64,000 nucleotides of DNA, taken from NCBI GenBank assembly GCA_905250125.1, contig CAJNOL010000043.1, positions 1 to 64,000 on the forward strand. The letters are read 5' to 3'. The DNA is from Rotaria sordida (taxonomy: Eukaryota > Rotifera > Eurotatoria > Philodinida > Philodinidae). Made by a program: the position numbers and the translations under genes. This document shows positions 15,201 through 26,080 of this stretch, piece by piece (position 1 is the first letter of the stretch; each line of letters starts with the position of its first letter). The notes beneath the pieces are model-generated. The model worked only from the letters and a program-made list of their open reading frames with translations, was not told the origin of the DNA and did not search any database.

Positions 15201-18200
15201 TCAGATAGTTAACATATCTGACGCGCAAGGGCTTCAATAGGCAAATTTCCGTTCGCAATTGTTCATTCTCCAAAGATAAATCCATTTTGATAATTTAATT
15301 TTCTAATGAAAAATAATTTTATTTTTCATTAATTTAGATTATTGCATTTTCAAATACAATAATTCCAACAGTACGACGTGCTTTACTTGATCCATTAGTT
15401 GAAGTTCGTCAATCAGCTGCTAAAACATTTGAAAATCTTCATTCAAGTATTGGTACACAAGCATTAGATGATATTTTACCATATTTATTAAATGTTATGC
15501 AAAATGATACAATATCAACTACAACAAATGGAACCGAACGTCAACAAGAAGATGAAGAACAAGAACGAGAAGAAACTGAACGTGATTATGCTCTTGATGC
15601 TTTACAACGTATAATGCAATTAAAATCTCGTGTTGTTTTACCATATCTTGTTCCACATCTTATACAATCACCAGTTGATATAAAAGCATTAGCAAGTTTA
15701 ACATTAGTTGCTGGTGATGCATTAGTAAGACATTTAAGTCGTATTATTCAAGCTGTTATTACACATATTGCTGAAGAAAAAGATCCTCAAGCTAAACAAC
15801 AACATATGTATTATGCTGAACAATTATTAGCAGCTGTATGTGTTAAAATTTGTTTTTTATTTATTAATGATTATTTTTCTTATTAGATTAATGATCCTGA
15901 AGGTATACAAGTTGTTATACGTGAATCACAAGAATTTTCACGTTCATCAAAAGTTAACATTCGTTTAGTAACAATTAATTTATTATTATCATTTTGTAAA
16001 CAATCAAAAAGTTCATATCAAGAATATATTGATGATCTTATTCGTATTGGTATTAGCTTATTTAATGATGATAATGAACAAATACTTAATACAGCATGGG
16101 ATTGTGTTGATGTTATTATTAAAGTAAATTTAAAAATTTTTTAATTTTTTCTTTTTCGTTTATAACAAACAAATATATAGGATATGGATCAACTTGAATT
16201 ACAAAAACGTTTACCAATTGTTCGACAAGCATTACGTATTGCACAATCAAATAGTCGAGAACGTGGTCGACTTTCTGGTTTATGCATACCGAAAAAGGTT
16301 TTATTTTAAATCAAAAAAAACAAAAAAGTTTTTTTTTTTTATTAATAGGGTATTGGATGTATTTTACCGATATATAAAGAATGTATTCTTAATGGTCCTC
16401 CAGAATTACGTGAATCTGGTGCGAATGGTTTAAATGAAGCAATTAATCTTTCGGAGTAATGAAAAATTGATTTCTTTTTGTTTGTTTATATTAATGTTTA
16501 TCGATTTTGTTTTGTTCTTCTTATAGTGCTGAAGCTCTTAAATCATCAATTATGAATGTGACAGGTCCATTAATTCGTGTATTAGGTGAACGATTTAGTA
16601 CTGATATTAAAGTAGCTATTCTTGAAACATTAAGTACATTTATGGGAAAAGTAAGTTAAAATTCTTTTAGAAATAGAAAAACGAAATAAAACATCGATTC
16701 TAATTTGATTCTCTAATAAAAACTTGTTAGCACAGCTCGTTTGGAGTTGAAATATGAAACTCAAAGCTCAAAAGAATGTATTCTTCCCCAGATATTGACC
16801 TTCCAAAAATCTGGGATTCTTGCACCTTTTGCAAGATATGAGTGGTGTTTTAAAATTTCATATCTCGAGGTCGAAATACCATCATTCGATTTGTTGGTAC
16901 ATATCTTGCCATGACAATAACTCGGAAAGAAAGGTCTAAGGGCACTCATCCTTTTGGGAGGTTTCATATCTCGCTGATGTCTACTTTATGCATAGAGTCC
17001 AAACTCAAAAACGATTTATCACTTGAAATAGTTTGCTTGTAAGTTCTGTCGTTTAGCGCCTTTTTCTATAGCTAAGGAACTTTGGGAAAAGAATCTCACG
17101 TCTATTGTTCTCGGAGGCGCGGAAAACTGTAAAATGTTGCTTTAGAACTTACACTTGCTATTTTCTTTGAAAATATATGTGAGTTTTTAATTATTTCTTT
17201 ATACTGTTTTGTATGTATGTTTGCACTACAAATTATTATTAGAACGAATAGAAACGATATAACGAATTGTCATTATTTGTTTATCATGACATGCATTGAC
17301 TCATAAAATGACAATAAATATTAATAAAATCATTTTGTCTTGTGATAAAAATAATTACATTGTGTCTAACTCTTTACTCTTTGACACTATTTCATTAGAG
17401 TTGGTGTTGAGTTATCCATGGAAATAGCCTATGCAAGTGCTGATTATGTTATTAAGATGGATGAAGTCGTTTCACTATAGAAATGACTCATTCATATAGA
17501 ATGATATAAAAAATGTATTTATTGTTAATTTGATATTTTCTTTGCGGTTATGTTGTTATTTTATTTATATAGAGAGCTGGATACCTACTTATCATGAATT
17601 TGTTTTTTTGAAAAATGAGTCATTTCAGAAGATATTTTGTGGTTAGACACTTGCAAAGACAGCTATTTTTGGATTGAAATCAAGTATTTCATCTTCAGGG
17701 TCGTGTCGGAATCGTTAGTCTTGATTATTCTTTTATAATATGAAATCATTAGTTCTGACTTCGAAATCACATATTTCTATTATCTATCGATAATGAAATT
17801 ATTTAAAAACGGTCAGTATGTTGTAAATAAAGAATAGAAAAATCTCATTTTCTAACTCGTATATCATTCAATAGTAGATAAGTGAGATCATAATATATTT
17901 TAGGTTGGTGTTCAATTAAAACCATTTTTACCTCAACTTCAACCAACACTTCTTAAAGGTCTTAATGATCCAGCACGTCAAGTTCGTGTTAAAGCTGGTA
18001 ATGCTTTAGGATTACTAAGTCACATTCATGTACGAATTGATCCAATATTCGTTGAACTTTTAAATGGATTAAAAATGAATGATGATTCATCATTCAAGTA
18101 AAAAAAAAATTTTTTTTATTAAAATTTCTTCTTTTTTTAAACAATTTCATTGTTTGTATTTTTATTATAGAGAAACATATTTATTAGCATTAAAAATTTG

Positions 18201-18342
18201 TTTAGCAGCAGTTGGTTCAAAAATATCTGACGATGTAAAAAAACAAACTGAACAATCACTAATCAATTGTCAATCAAATGAAAATGATATTGTTCGACAA
18301 TTAGCATCAAATTGCAAAGAAATTTTATTATCGTCTAATTAA
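212..18342 (+). CDS. GCN1: eIF2-alpha kinase activator GCN1 (multi-exon, about 42 exons)
   Basis: Gcn1 is a giant HEAT-repeat protein that binds colliding or stalled ribosomes and passes the signal to the kinase Gcn2. Exons joined at GT-AG sites include 212-320, 382-577, 804-905, 2213-2347, about 4489-4799, 6164-6344, 9309-9555, about 10655-10852, 11280-11534, 13119-13280, 13630-14034, 14100-14410, 15338-15837, 17904-18100 and about 18171-18342. The central and C-terminal parts match animal GCN1 closely: [108 protein letters not shown] and [12 protein letters not shown]. The charged Gln/Lys-rich segment (6405-6640) matches the family's coiled region before the eEF3-like part. The first ATG at 212 follows stops and gives a family-like N-terminus. 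My rough coding sum is about 2,490 residues against about 2,670 in human. The deficit lies at the C-terminus, where TAA at 18340 ends the frame early. Many long introns hold transposon relics. Exact minor splice sites are not all certain. Confidence 0.93.
968..1448. repeat. Foldback MITE family A, copy 1 (GCN1 intron)
   Basis: Two arms of about 140 bp are inverted copies of each other. The left arm has TAGTGTTCTAATAAAAATCC and TATTTGACTAAGCTATCGAT, and the right arm reads the same on the - strand with a few mismatches. The centre holds TTGTGTATACTATCCATGG and two opposed ATATCTCGA-type blocks. It lies in the ~1.3 kb intron 906-2212. No ORF is visible, so it is a non-autonomous element of unknown superfamily. 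Confidence 0.8.
1490..1879. repeat. Second foldback element in the same intron
   Basis: Inverted arms start with AATGCATGTTGTTGACCTTA and end with the complementary AAGGCCAACAAAATGCATT. Both contain TAGTGAACTATG and a GGCCTGT(C/T)(T/C)ATGAG block on opposite strands. The centre shares the 'GTCTATATCTTGAAAGTTT' block with family A just upstream, suggesting related or recombined elements. Confidence 0.72.
3744..4095. repeat. Tc1/mariner-type MITE with TA flanks (GCN1 intron)
   Basis: The ends read TA-CAGTAAAACTTCTACTAATG and, on the other strand, TA-CAGTAAAATCTTTCTATTGTG. The CAGT terminus and TA duplication are as expected for Tc1/mariner-type elements. It is about 352 bp, without coding sequence, and makes up almost all of the intron at 3736-4127. 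Confidence 0.7.
4800..6163. other. Long GCN1 intron without recognisable content
   Basis: The intron begins near the AAAG|GTAATAATATC donor and ends at TTTTATCAG before the exon encoding [12 protein letters not shown] found neither a convincing coding segment nor clear terminal repeats. Short ORFs here have no family features. It may contain an old decayed transposon. Confidence 0.55.
7436..7774. repeat. hAT-like MITE (GCN1 intron)
   Basis: Imperfect terminal inverted repeats are TAGAGATGTAAAAATACCAA on the left and TAGAAATGTAACAATATCAA read from the right on the - strand. TAGAG-type ends recall hAT elements. No 8-bp target duplication is visible, so the family call is tentative. The inside holds the only GC-rich patch of this intron (7493-7550). 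Confidence 0.5.
7893..8397. repeat. Large foldback element (GCN1 intron)
   Basis: Arms of about 200 bp are inverted copies. The left carries TCAAATGAGAATGTTCTCAC, ATATGAGTTGC, TCGTCATGATTAG and GAGCTCGACGAGTTAT. The right carries their diverged complements ending at 8397. The loop around 8100-8190 is short. Divergence between arms is perhaps a fifth of positions, so the element is old. Confidence 0.75.
9664..9918. repeat. Small inverted repeat in the GCN1 intron 9556-10654
   Basis: A ~40-bp block containing TTTGAGATGAAACACCCTTC at 9677 recurs inverted near 9877-9915 as GAAGGGTGATTCATCTCAAA. The rest of this 1.1-kb intron shows nothing recognisable. Confidence 0.6.
12006..12705. repeat. 700-bp Tc1/mariner-like foldback MITE (GCN1 intron)
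   Basis: Inverted arms of about 280 bp are well matched. The ends are TA-CAGCCTGTTTAAAAAGT and TA-TAGTCTGTTTAAAAAGT with TA on both sides. Both arms carry GTGCGTGTGAC, GAATAACTCGA(A/G)AACGC and a ~150-bp block containing TTCGATTGTGGCCTTTGATT. The short ORFs at 12106-12312 (-) and 12321-12605 (+) are the two arms read in opposite directions, not genes. Confidence 0.82.
13077..13106. repeat. (TA)n microsatellite at the end of a GCN1 intron
   Basis: An AT dinucleotide run with one GTA interruption lies just before the acceptor at 13118. Confidence 0.75.
14947..15182. repeat. MITE family A, copy 2 (partial, GCN1 intron)
   Basis: This matches the left arm and centre of the 968-1448 element: TCTAATAAAAACACTAAAAA, GATTTGACTAACCTATCGA, TTGTGTATACTATCCATGG and GTCTATATCTTGAAGAGACT. 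The right arm appears to be missing. Two copies in different introns of one gene show it is a dispersed family. Confidence 0.7.
16652..17903. other. Long GCN1 intron, unresolved repeat content
   Basis: This is a 1.25-kb intron between exons encoding the [17 protein letters not shown] region and [12 protein letters not shown]. It contains several ATATCTCG/CATATCTTGC-type blocks on both strands that suggest decayed foldback DNA, but I could not define element ends. No coding sequence was found. Confidence 0.5.
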
Positions 18343-19726
18343 AATTTAGACAAAAAAAAACAAGAAGAAAAAGAAAATATTAACAATAACACCAAATTTA
18401 GTTTTTTTTCCATTGTTTTCTTTTTTTTTTAATATAATTTTGGTGTTTTGTTGAATATGATGAAATAAAAACTAAGAGGAAAGGTTTTTCAACATTTAAT
18501 AAGATTTATTTATTCGATGGATAAATCAAATAAATATTTTTTTTTAATAATAATGAGTTTTAAAAAGAAAAAAAAACCAACAACATAAATTCAGATGTTT
18601 GCGTGACTCTAATCTTGATAATTTACAGGTTAGTTGAAATACAAAATATTGTTAATGAGAAAATAGTTTTCTTATAGTAATATATACATGACTTGTCATT
18701 ATAATATAAAAATAGATTTTATTCGATAGTGATTATATATATTAGACTGTTTTACCTTTAAAGTATTACTTGGTAAATATTTTTCGAATTTAAATACGAA
18801 CACAAGTAAACGATTATTTGAATCGAACAATGATAGAATATACATGATCTTACAGGATTTGGTTAATTATTTTTTATAGAGTTGATAAGTCTCAAAAATG
18901 GAAAAAAAAATATTTTGTCATTAGTTAACTTAACAATATTTATGTATAACAATGATATCAATAATTTTCATTTCGATAGGTTTTCTTTTTTGGTTTTAAC
19001 CACAAATTGTGTATCAATTTGAAGTGATATTTTGATAAAACAATTCAAATAAATCTTTCATTATTTCATCGTATACAACATAAATTTTCTACATATTATG
19101 TCATTGTGTTTTGTCATTTATTTATATCTTATACAATGAAAATGATCAATAACTACGTAAAAATAATTACTTTAATTCTTCAACAATTAACAAAGCTCCT
19201 TTTTTTTGTTAATAAATTTTTATGCTTTACTTTTCCATCTGTTAACCTTTAATTATCAAAATATGTAAAAATGTAGTAATAATTAAAGCATTTCTGATAT
19301 ATTTTGACATAAAATATGAACATTTAGAATAGGACTATATTAGATCAAATGTCGCGCATTATAATCGCCTAATATAGGACAAAAAAAGCGACAATAGAAC
19401 ATGTTTTTTTGCTATATAGACGGAATCTGTTCGTTCTTTTGGATTTTTTTTTCTTTCGACATTGATAATGTACGCATATTCTCTTACTATTCTACCTTTT
19501 GCTTTTTTTGTTATATGAATGTATGTTTAACTGACAAGCAATGGGATTCGTAGTTTTTTTTCTTCTTCGTTTGTCTCTAAAGCATTTTCTTACTGATAAT
19601 TATTACTTGTGATTTAAGGAGAAAGTGTCAAGCTATGACAGAAACATACAACAAGTTCTTATCTATTATTTACAGAGTACGTGTTTCGCTCTAGATTCGT
19701 ATTTATTTGATAAGAAATCATTTGCA
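18343..19726. other. Intergenic, AT-rich
   Basis: This is the 3' flank of GCN1 (AATAAA-like signal near 18464) and the 5' flank of the transporter. I see only AT-rich non-coding DNA with homopolymer runs. Confidence 0.6.
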
Positions 19727-22470
19727 ATGGCGGTGAAAGTAAAGCAAAAATTATGACCTAATATTTCGAAAAAGAAATTTGAGTAATTTTAGGATACAAA
19801 TGAATCAAGGAGTACATCGACTTTTAAAATAATTGGACTTATTTGGATTGTTATTGAAACTAATCTAGTTGCAGGAAAGTATGTATTTATATAAAATAAA
19901 TTTCTATGAGATATAATCATTTTTTCTCAAAATAGTATATTTGGATTTGGTTCCTTATTCAGTGTTTTACCTCATTATGGTATATATGAATCTCGTTGTA
20001 AAATAATATCAGAAAAAATTATTTCAAATGATACAAAAACTATAACAAAAGATTGTCGAGGACAAATTGATGAATATCAAGTTAAATTAATAATAAAATT
20101 CAATTAAATAATTATTATTGATTCTTAGTTTGCTTTTGCATTAGGTATTGGTTTTTATAATTTACCAGCTGTTGTTGTTGGCATGATTGCAGATTTTTTT
20201 GGACCACGTTCTCTTAAAATGATTGCAATGTAACAAAAAAAAATATGATTGTTAATGAAATCTTTTTTGTTTTGCTACTTTTGATTTTTCTTTAGTGTTT
20301 TTCATTTAATTAGTTGGTTTTCATTAGCATTTTTAAAACCTGGTAATAATTAATTATTAAAGATTTATTTAATATTTTTATTATTTCTAAATTTAGGTTA
20401 TGATTGGCTTATCTTATCGCATACAATATTTTCATCTCTAGCTGGAATGTGTGTTTTACTATCATCATTTTCAATATCAGCAAATTTTACTAAAACACGA
20501 GGTTTAGTTACGTAAGTTATTTATATTTATAATTCAATATTTTATTATAATTCTATTTCTAGAGCATTGATATCTGGTGCTCAAATTGGTGGTTCTGTTT
20601 GGTATGCAAATTTTCAAGTAAATTGTGTCATGTTTCATATTTGTATTTAAATGATTGGGTTTTTTGTTTTTGAAAAAACAAAAAGATTCTTATCGAGAAA
20701 AATTGGATTTCACTATCAACATTAGCATTTATTTGGGCTTCATTTTCAATTTTAATGTTTGGTAGTGCAATGCTTTTTCTTAATTGGCATTCTAAGTGTA
20801 CTAATGTATCGAATAAAAGAAAATTATCAACAAATGAAGATGGTAAAAATTAAAGTTTAATTATTTGTTTTTATAATATATATATATATATTTTTGTTTA
20901 GTTGCAATAAGTACATCAGACGATTCTTTAGCTCGACATTTAACAGATCCAATTTTTGTTGTTGTAACACTTTTTCTTAGTTGTCTTCTTCTTACTGTAG
21001 CATATTTACCTGTAGTTTGGTTTCCATGGGTTCTGCATTTAACTGGACATAATTTACATTTAGGTTAGAATCAATTTTTCAAAAAATTAATATTTCGGCT
21101 TTCTTTTTCTTTTGCTTTAGCTAATCGTTTTACATTCGCATATAATATGAGTGCAATATTGAGTATATTTATTGCACCAATATGTGGCTTAATTATTGAT
21201 TATAAAGCCGATCAAGGTTTGTAGAAAATCGTGTTGTTTTTTTTTCTGTGGAACTCACATCTATTTTTGAAGGAGATAGTGATAAAGACATTAGTAATCG
21301 AGGAAAAAGGAGTTGGACGGAATTAATGACATCAGGTTGAATATTCTAGAATATTCTATAGCCTTCATTAAAATTTGAATGGTTGGAATATGTGTGTCAA
21401 TGTTCTCAAAATAAAGCAGTTTTTAATTTTTGTGTAGACAAAAAATTTATATTCAAGATCTTAACAATGCATTGATTTGCTACAATTGTCATAATTATAG
21501 TCAATATAAAAAGTGCGAATTGATCAAAATTAGAACTTTGGAAAATAATCAATATCAGTGTTTGTGCGTTAATCGAGATATATTAATAATGGGTTAAGGC
21601 ATGTTGCTGTAGATTTGATAGATATGCAAAAGAGGCTGATTTACAATGTAATTCAATGCTTAGAATAATAATGTTAAACTAAGAAAAAGAAAAAAAAATT
21701 CTATTTGAAATGCAGAAATAAATAACATAAATCTTTAATTTGCTGATCAATTATCTTCGAATGGAACTCTAGTCTATGAGAAATTTTTCACTTCACCTAT
21801 TTTGCACTAATTTATTGAGGCTAAAGAACATATGTGAGTTTCACATTTCAGCTCCAAAGTGGACTGTACTAACAAGAGTTTTTTTTAATATAATTGTTTT
21901 TTCAAGGTCGTTCTCAACGAATGCTGAATATTTCTATTTTACAAACAATAACTTGGCTAGCAACAATAATACTTTGTATTGTTTGTATGTTTCGATCAAT
22001 AGCTGCTCCTATAGCTGCTATATTGATTTTCCTCTTTTCACGTACAATGCTCGTTGCTGGATGTCAAGCAGTTATCACTACAAGGTAAATATAAAATGAA
22101 ACTTTGTTCTTTAATCTAGATGTTTTTTTTTTCTACAGATTTCCACCTCAATATATCGGTAGTCTTCTTGGAGTAATGTGGACTACAGCAGGTATTGTTA
22201 GTTTTGTGACATACGGTTTAACACGTCTTGCAACAAATCCAATATATGCTTGGAGAGTAAATATTGTCGATTAAAAATTTCTTTGAAATATGCAATTCCA
22301 TATTATTTTAGGCATGGTTAGTGATTTTATGTTTGTGTATAGTAATGGTTGGACATGTAATACAACTTTGGAGTTTATATTTAAAATCCAAAAAAGAAAC
22401 AAGAAACCAAATATCAACGAATGCAGAACAGGAAGAAATGACAACACTTAAATCATCGATTGATCATTAG
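19727..22470 (+). CDS. SLC43-like major facilitator superfamily transporter
   Basis: This is a multi-pass transporter, probably in the plasma membrane. The best resemblance is to the SLC43 (LAT3/ENBT1) group and its fungal relatives, which carry large neutral amino acids or nucleobases; the substrate here is unknown. Exons join to give hydrophobic segments: KIIGLIWIVIETNLVAG then IFGFGSLFSVLPHYGIYE (TM1 and first loop), FALGIGFYNLPAVVVGMIAD with FFGPRSLKM (MFS loop 2-3 motif), then RGLVTALISGAQIGGSVWYA. A central hydrophilic linker sits near 20800-20930, and the second half runs to AWLVILCLCIVMVGHVIQLW. TAG is at 22468. The start is a proposed 12-bp first exon (19727-19738, MAVK) spliced to 19793; this is weak. 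One longer intron (about 21218-21906) holds no recognised gene. Confidence 0.75.
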
Positions 22471-22855
22471 ACTTTCTTTTTTTTTTGTGTGTGTTGTATT
22501 TTGATCTCAATAAAATAAAATATCATAGACACATCAATATTCAATTTCAAATATTTTTTTTAGAAGGTCTTTCTCATCTTGTTTTGATGTTTACTTGCTA
22601 CTTCGTGCGAATAGATACAGTGTATTATATAGATGTGCAAAAGTAGTGATAAAATAAAATCTTTTAATACTAATTGAAAAAAATAAAATAAAGCATTGAA
22701 TTACATCGTCATGCATTTTTCATTTCATGAGTAAGAATGATGTATGAAATAGAATGTGAGGGAAAAAAAAAGAACTACGTGATAAAACTATTTTATAATC
22801 AAAGACAAACTTGATTCCTTCTTTCATATGGTATTACATACGGATAGACGAGACA
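22471..22855. other. Intergenic, AT-rich
   Basis: Short spacer with AATAAAATAAA near 22509, probably the polyadenylation signal of the transporter. Nothing else is recognised. Confidence 0.5.
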
Positions 22856-24179
22856 ATGTCGAGAAACATTTTATTATTATTATTCATTACTATTTTTTAT
22901 TATTGTGTAAGTCTAATAAATATAATATTTATTTTATAGAATTTTATTTAATAATAGAATGCTGATCCATCGTCATCATTGTCAATAAATGTACCATCAG
23001 AAAATCGCACGGAACGTGTTGTATATATATCTCTTCCATCAATATTTTCAAGAGATAAAGTAGTTGGAAAATTATTTCTTTGAAACATTCTCGATTTTAT
23101 ATGTTTATTTAGATTTCTTCTTCTTCTCCATCATGTAAAAATTGTTTTCATTTTCGTACAATTAAAGGAGGAAGTCGAATGTTAATTGATCCTTGTGGAG
23201 AACCTGATTGTGTTCCAATAATAAAAAGCCCTAACTTACAAGAAATTGAACCAACCGAAAAATACGATTTTGAACAATGTGGAATATTTGATAAAAAAGA
23301 TAATTCAATTGTAAATAAAGCATTACAATTAAAAGTAAGCACAAGTGTTAAAAATACTTTACGTCCTGCTGAATATCCTTGGCTTGTAAGTCTTTTATAT
23401 AATCAAATATTTCTCATACATTAAAACAAAATCTTTTTTTTTTGCTTTTGAAGGTTCGTATAGAAAGTCGTTCGGATATTTTCTCACGCACAGTAACACT
23501 CTGTGCTGGAACACTTATCCATCCACAATGGATCATAACAGCTGCTCATTGTATGTTTGATACTAAGAAAAATAGTCCTTATGCAACAAATGGTATTACT
23601 TTATATATGGGTCATTATGATCGCTCAACCAGTAGCCTAAATGAACATGTAGCAAAACCTATTTTATATTTGATTCATCCAAAATTTCGTCTTAGTATTT
23701 TATCACCAGCACCAATACATGATATAGCATTGATTAAATTAGAAAAACCTGTACCATTATCACATTCAATTGGTATTGCCTGTTTACCCGAACGAACAGA
23801 TAAATTAGCTGATGGTACATTAGCATTTACAGCTGGTTGGGGTCATTCATCACCAGATTCAACAGCCGTTAATATACCACGAAAAGCAAGATTAAAAGTA
23901 GCTCCAAAATCATGTCGAAATTTAATGATCAATCATAAATTACATATATGTGGAAGAAATGATCGTGGAAATAATATTTGTAGTGGAGATTCAGGCGCTG
24001 GTTTAATGATACGTGCTGGTATTAAATTAAATAGAAATCGAACACAATGGAAATGGTATATATTTGGTGTAGCTAGTTATGGTCTTGAAGAATGTTCACA
24101 AAATGTTAATCATGATAATGCATTTGCATCTGTTTCAACGGATATTGACTGGATAGATGAAGTTATAGATAATTATTAA
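22856..24179 (+). CDS. Secreted S1-family (chymotrypsin-fold) serine protease
   Basis: Four exons (22856-22906, 22958-23059, 23113-23385, 23454-24179) join in frame to about 383 residues. Residues 1-17 form a hydrophobic signal peptide (SRNILLLLFITIFYY). A Cys-containing pro-region of about 120 residues follows, then the protease domain. The catalytic triad is present: His in ITAAHC, Asp in HDIALIKL, Ser in CSGDSGAG. Two oddities stand out. The usual GDSGGP is GDSGAG, and no R/K-IVGG activation site precedes the domain; the PAEYPWLV block sits where the family has the 'EFPW' segment. The residue six before the catalytic Ser is Asn rather than trypsin's Asp, so trypsin-like specificity is unlikely. 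It probably acts outside the cell; its substrate is unknown. Confidence 0.85.
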
Positions 24180-24669
24180 TGTATCTATTTTCTTTTTATC
24201 TTTTAAAAATATAAAATTTTCTTTTCTCTAATTGAAAAAATACAAGGCACGTGTTCCATAAAATATTAGACGAAGGTCAACGCGTAGTGGTAGCATTGAT
24301 ATAAAATGGGGAAAAAAAAGAACGAAAGAGCTTCGAAGCGTATCAATAATATATTTATCGCATACCTTGCTTTGCTCATGGTCGTTTGTTTTTTCTTTTC
24401 TCAATAGTTCTGTTATCGCCATCGTCTCTTATCATCATAACCACACAGGGCCACCTTGATTGATTTGAAAACAACATTATTTTATATATTGTGAATTAAC
24501 GAGAAAGAAAAAAAAAGTAGAGAACGAAGGCTTTTGTTAGATTTGAAGGACCTATTTTATCTACTAGCTCGTGTTATAATCGCAACGTCGTCTCCTCTCT
24601 TCCCTTGGGTCGTGCGTATCATAGTCGAAATATCAGTCAAGTGAGTTTTTTTTTCATAGACAAAAGTCA
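24180..24669. other. Intergenic
   Basis: This stretch separates the protease and the next gene. A short ORF on the - strand (24228-24422) shows no family features. It is probably the promoter and 5' UTR of the downstream gene. Confidence 0.45.
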
Positions 24670-26080
24670 ATGTTAAGTGGGGAACAACATTCATCGCGGT
24701 CACTGTCTGAGTCAGTTCTATCTGGCTCTATACGTACTGGACCAGCAAATGAGCTAAGCGAACGTTTATCTCATCATTCATCGATTTCTGATGAAAATAA
24801 TAACGATAACAGTAAGTATTAATGAACTATCAGATATTGAATACTATCTAAAACTTGATTTTTAAAATTATTTAGTTTCATCACCACCAACACTACCAAT
24901 ATTTCCTATTCCATCGGCTTTTGCTTTAATATCAAAATCAGCTTCAGCATCAAAAAGTAGTACTCCCTTTGCATCGATCCCAAAAACAACTACACATTCT
25001 AGAAATGTACAAAAAAAATCTAATAATCCAACTGGTTACCAAACAACTGTACATCGAATAAATACTAATGAAAAGAAAAAAGTTGGACAAACAAATCATC
25101 ATCAAACAAAAACACAATCGAAATCAAAATATTTAACAACACCGACAATTTGTGTTCGAGTTAGTGCACGTGAAATAGAAAGGGAAGAACCAACGCCAAT
25201 ATATGTTACACATAGTCGTGGAGGAAGAAAACATAAAAGTGTTTTTGAAAAAGTTGATTTACATAGTGGACGTACTACTTTTTTGGGCTGTGGTACATAT
25301 CCGCAATTAGAAGATTGTATAAGTGATTGTTTAGCACGTGATCGACATCATAAAGATATTGAAATTTGTACTACTCCAAAATATGATGATACATTAAAAT
25401 GTTTAAAACGTGCATCTATACTTGACGATTATAGTTATGATGGAGTTTTATCACCAAATTGCTATAGAATTCGTTCGAATAGTTGTCATCGTCATCATTA
25501 TGATCATCATAAAAAATGTGCATCCGAACTTTCTCTTCGTGAAATTCGTGAAGTTAATGATAATCTTGAGAAATGTGGTATACCTGTTTTTTCACATCAC
25601 CATCATGATCATGATCATCGATCACGCAATGTTGGTGATATTGTTTCGGCATGTAAACTTCTACTCTCAGATCCAACATTTGGAGCATATAGACAAGGAA
25701 ATCAAGCTGTATCACATGTTTGGGATGCTATACGTAATTATCAACCGTCTTCAGACGTTCCGGGCTATCCACCACCAGCTGCACAGGGTGTTGGTTCACC
25801 TCCTTTTGGTCCTCCTCCTTATCAACCTCCATACAATCCGATGCAACCTGGTGCACCGAATACATTTTATCCTCCTCCTCAACAACCGCCATCCGGTGGT
25901 GGTCAAAGTGTTTTGTCACGTTTATTTGGTGGTGGTGGTGGTGGTGGTGGACAACAACCACCCCCACCATTCCCACCACCACCACCACCCCAACAACCTC
26001 CATCCGGTGCTGGTCAAAGTGTTTTGCAACGTTTATTTGGTGGTGGTGGTGGTGGTGGACAGCAACCTTATCCAGGATGA
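24670..26080 (+). CDS. Uncharacterised protein with Ser-rich, His/Cys-rich and Pro/Gly-repeat regions
   Basis: Two exons (24670-24811 and 24876-26080) join in frame to a 448-residue protein; I do not recognise the family. The N-terminal ~200 residues are Ser/Thr/Lys/Gln-rich and probably disordered. Residues ~205-315 are Cys- and His-rich, with CGTYPQLEDCISDC, HRHHYDHHKKC and HHHHDHDH, which could bind metal. The C-terminus is Pro-rich and ends in two near-identical units of about 36 residues, each QQPPSG(G/A)GQSVL(S/Q)RLF followed by 7-8 Gly. The repeat DNA is a GGT/CCA-rich tract. No signal peptide or membrane segment is apparent. Opposite-strand and shifted ORFs over the repeat are composition artefacts. 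Confidence 0.72.

Noticed and set aside
16720..16960. Possible repeat sharing GTTAGCACA with 26422-26470
   Set aside because: The match is short and diverged, and no second terminus was found for either.
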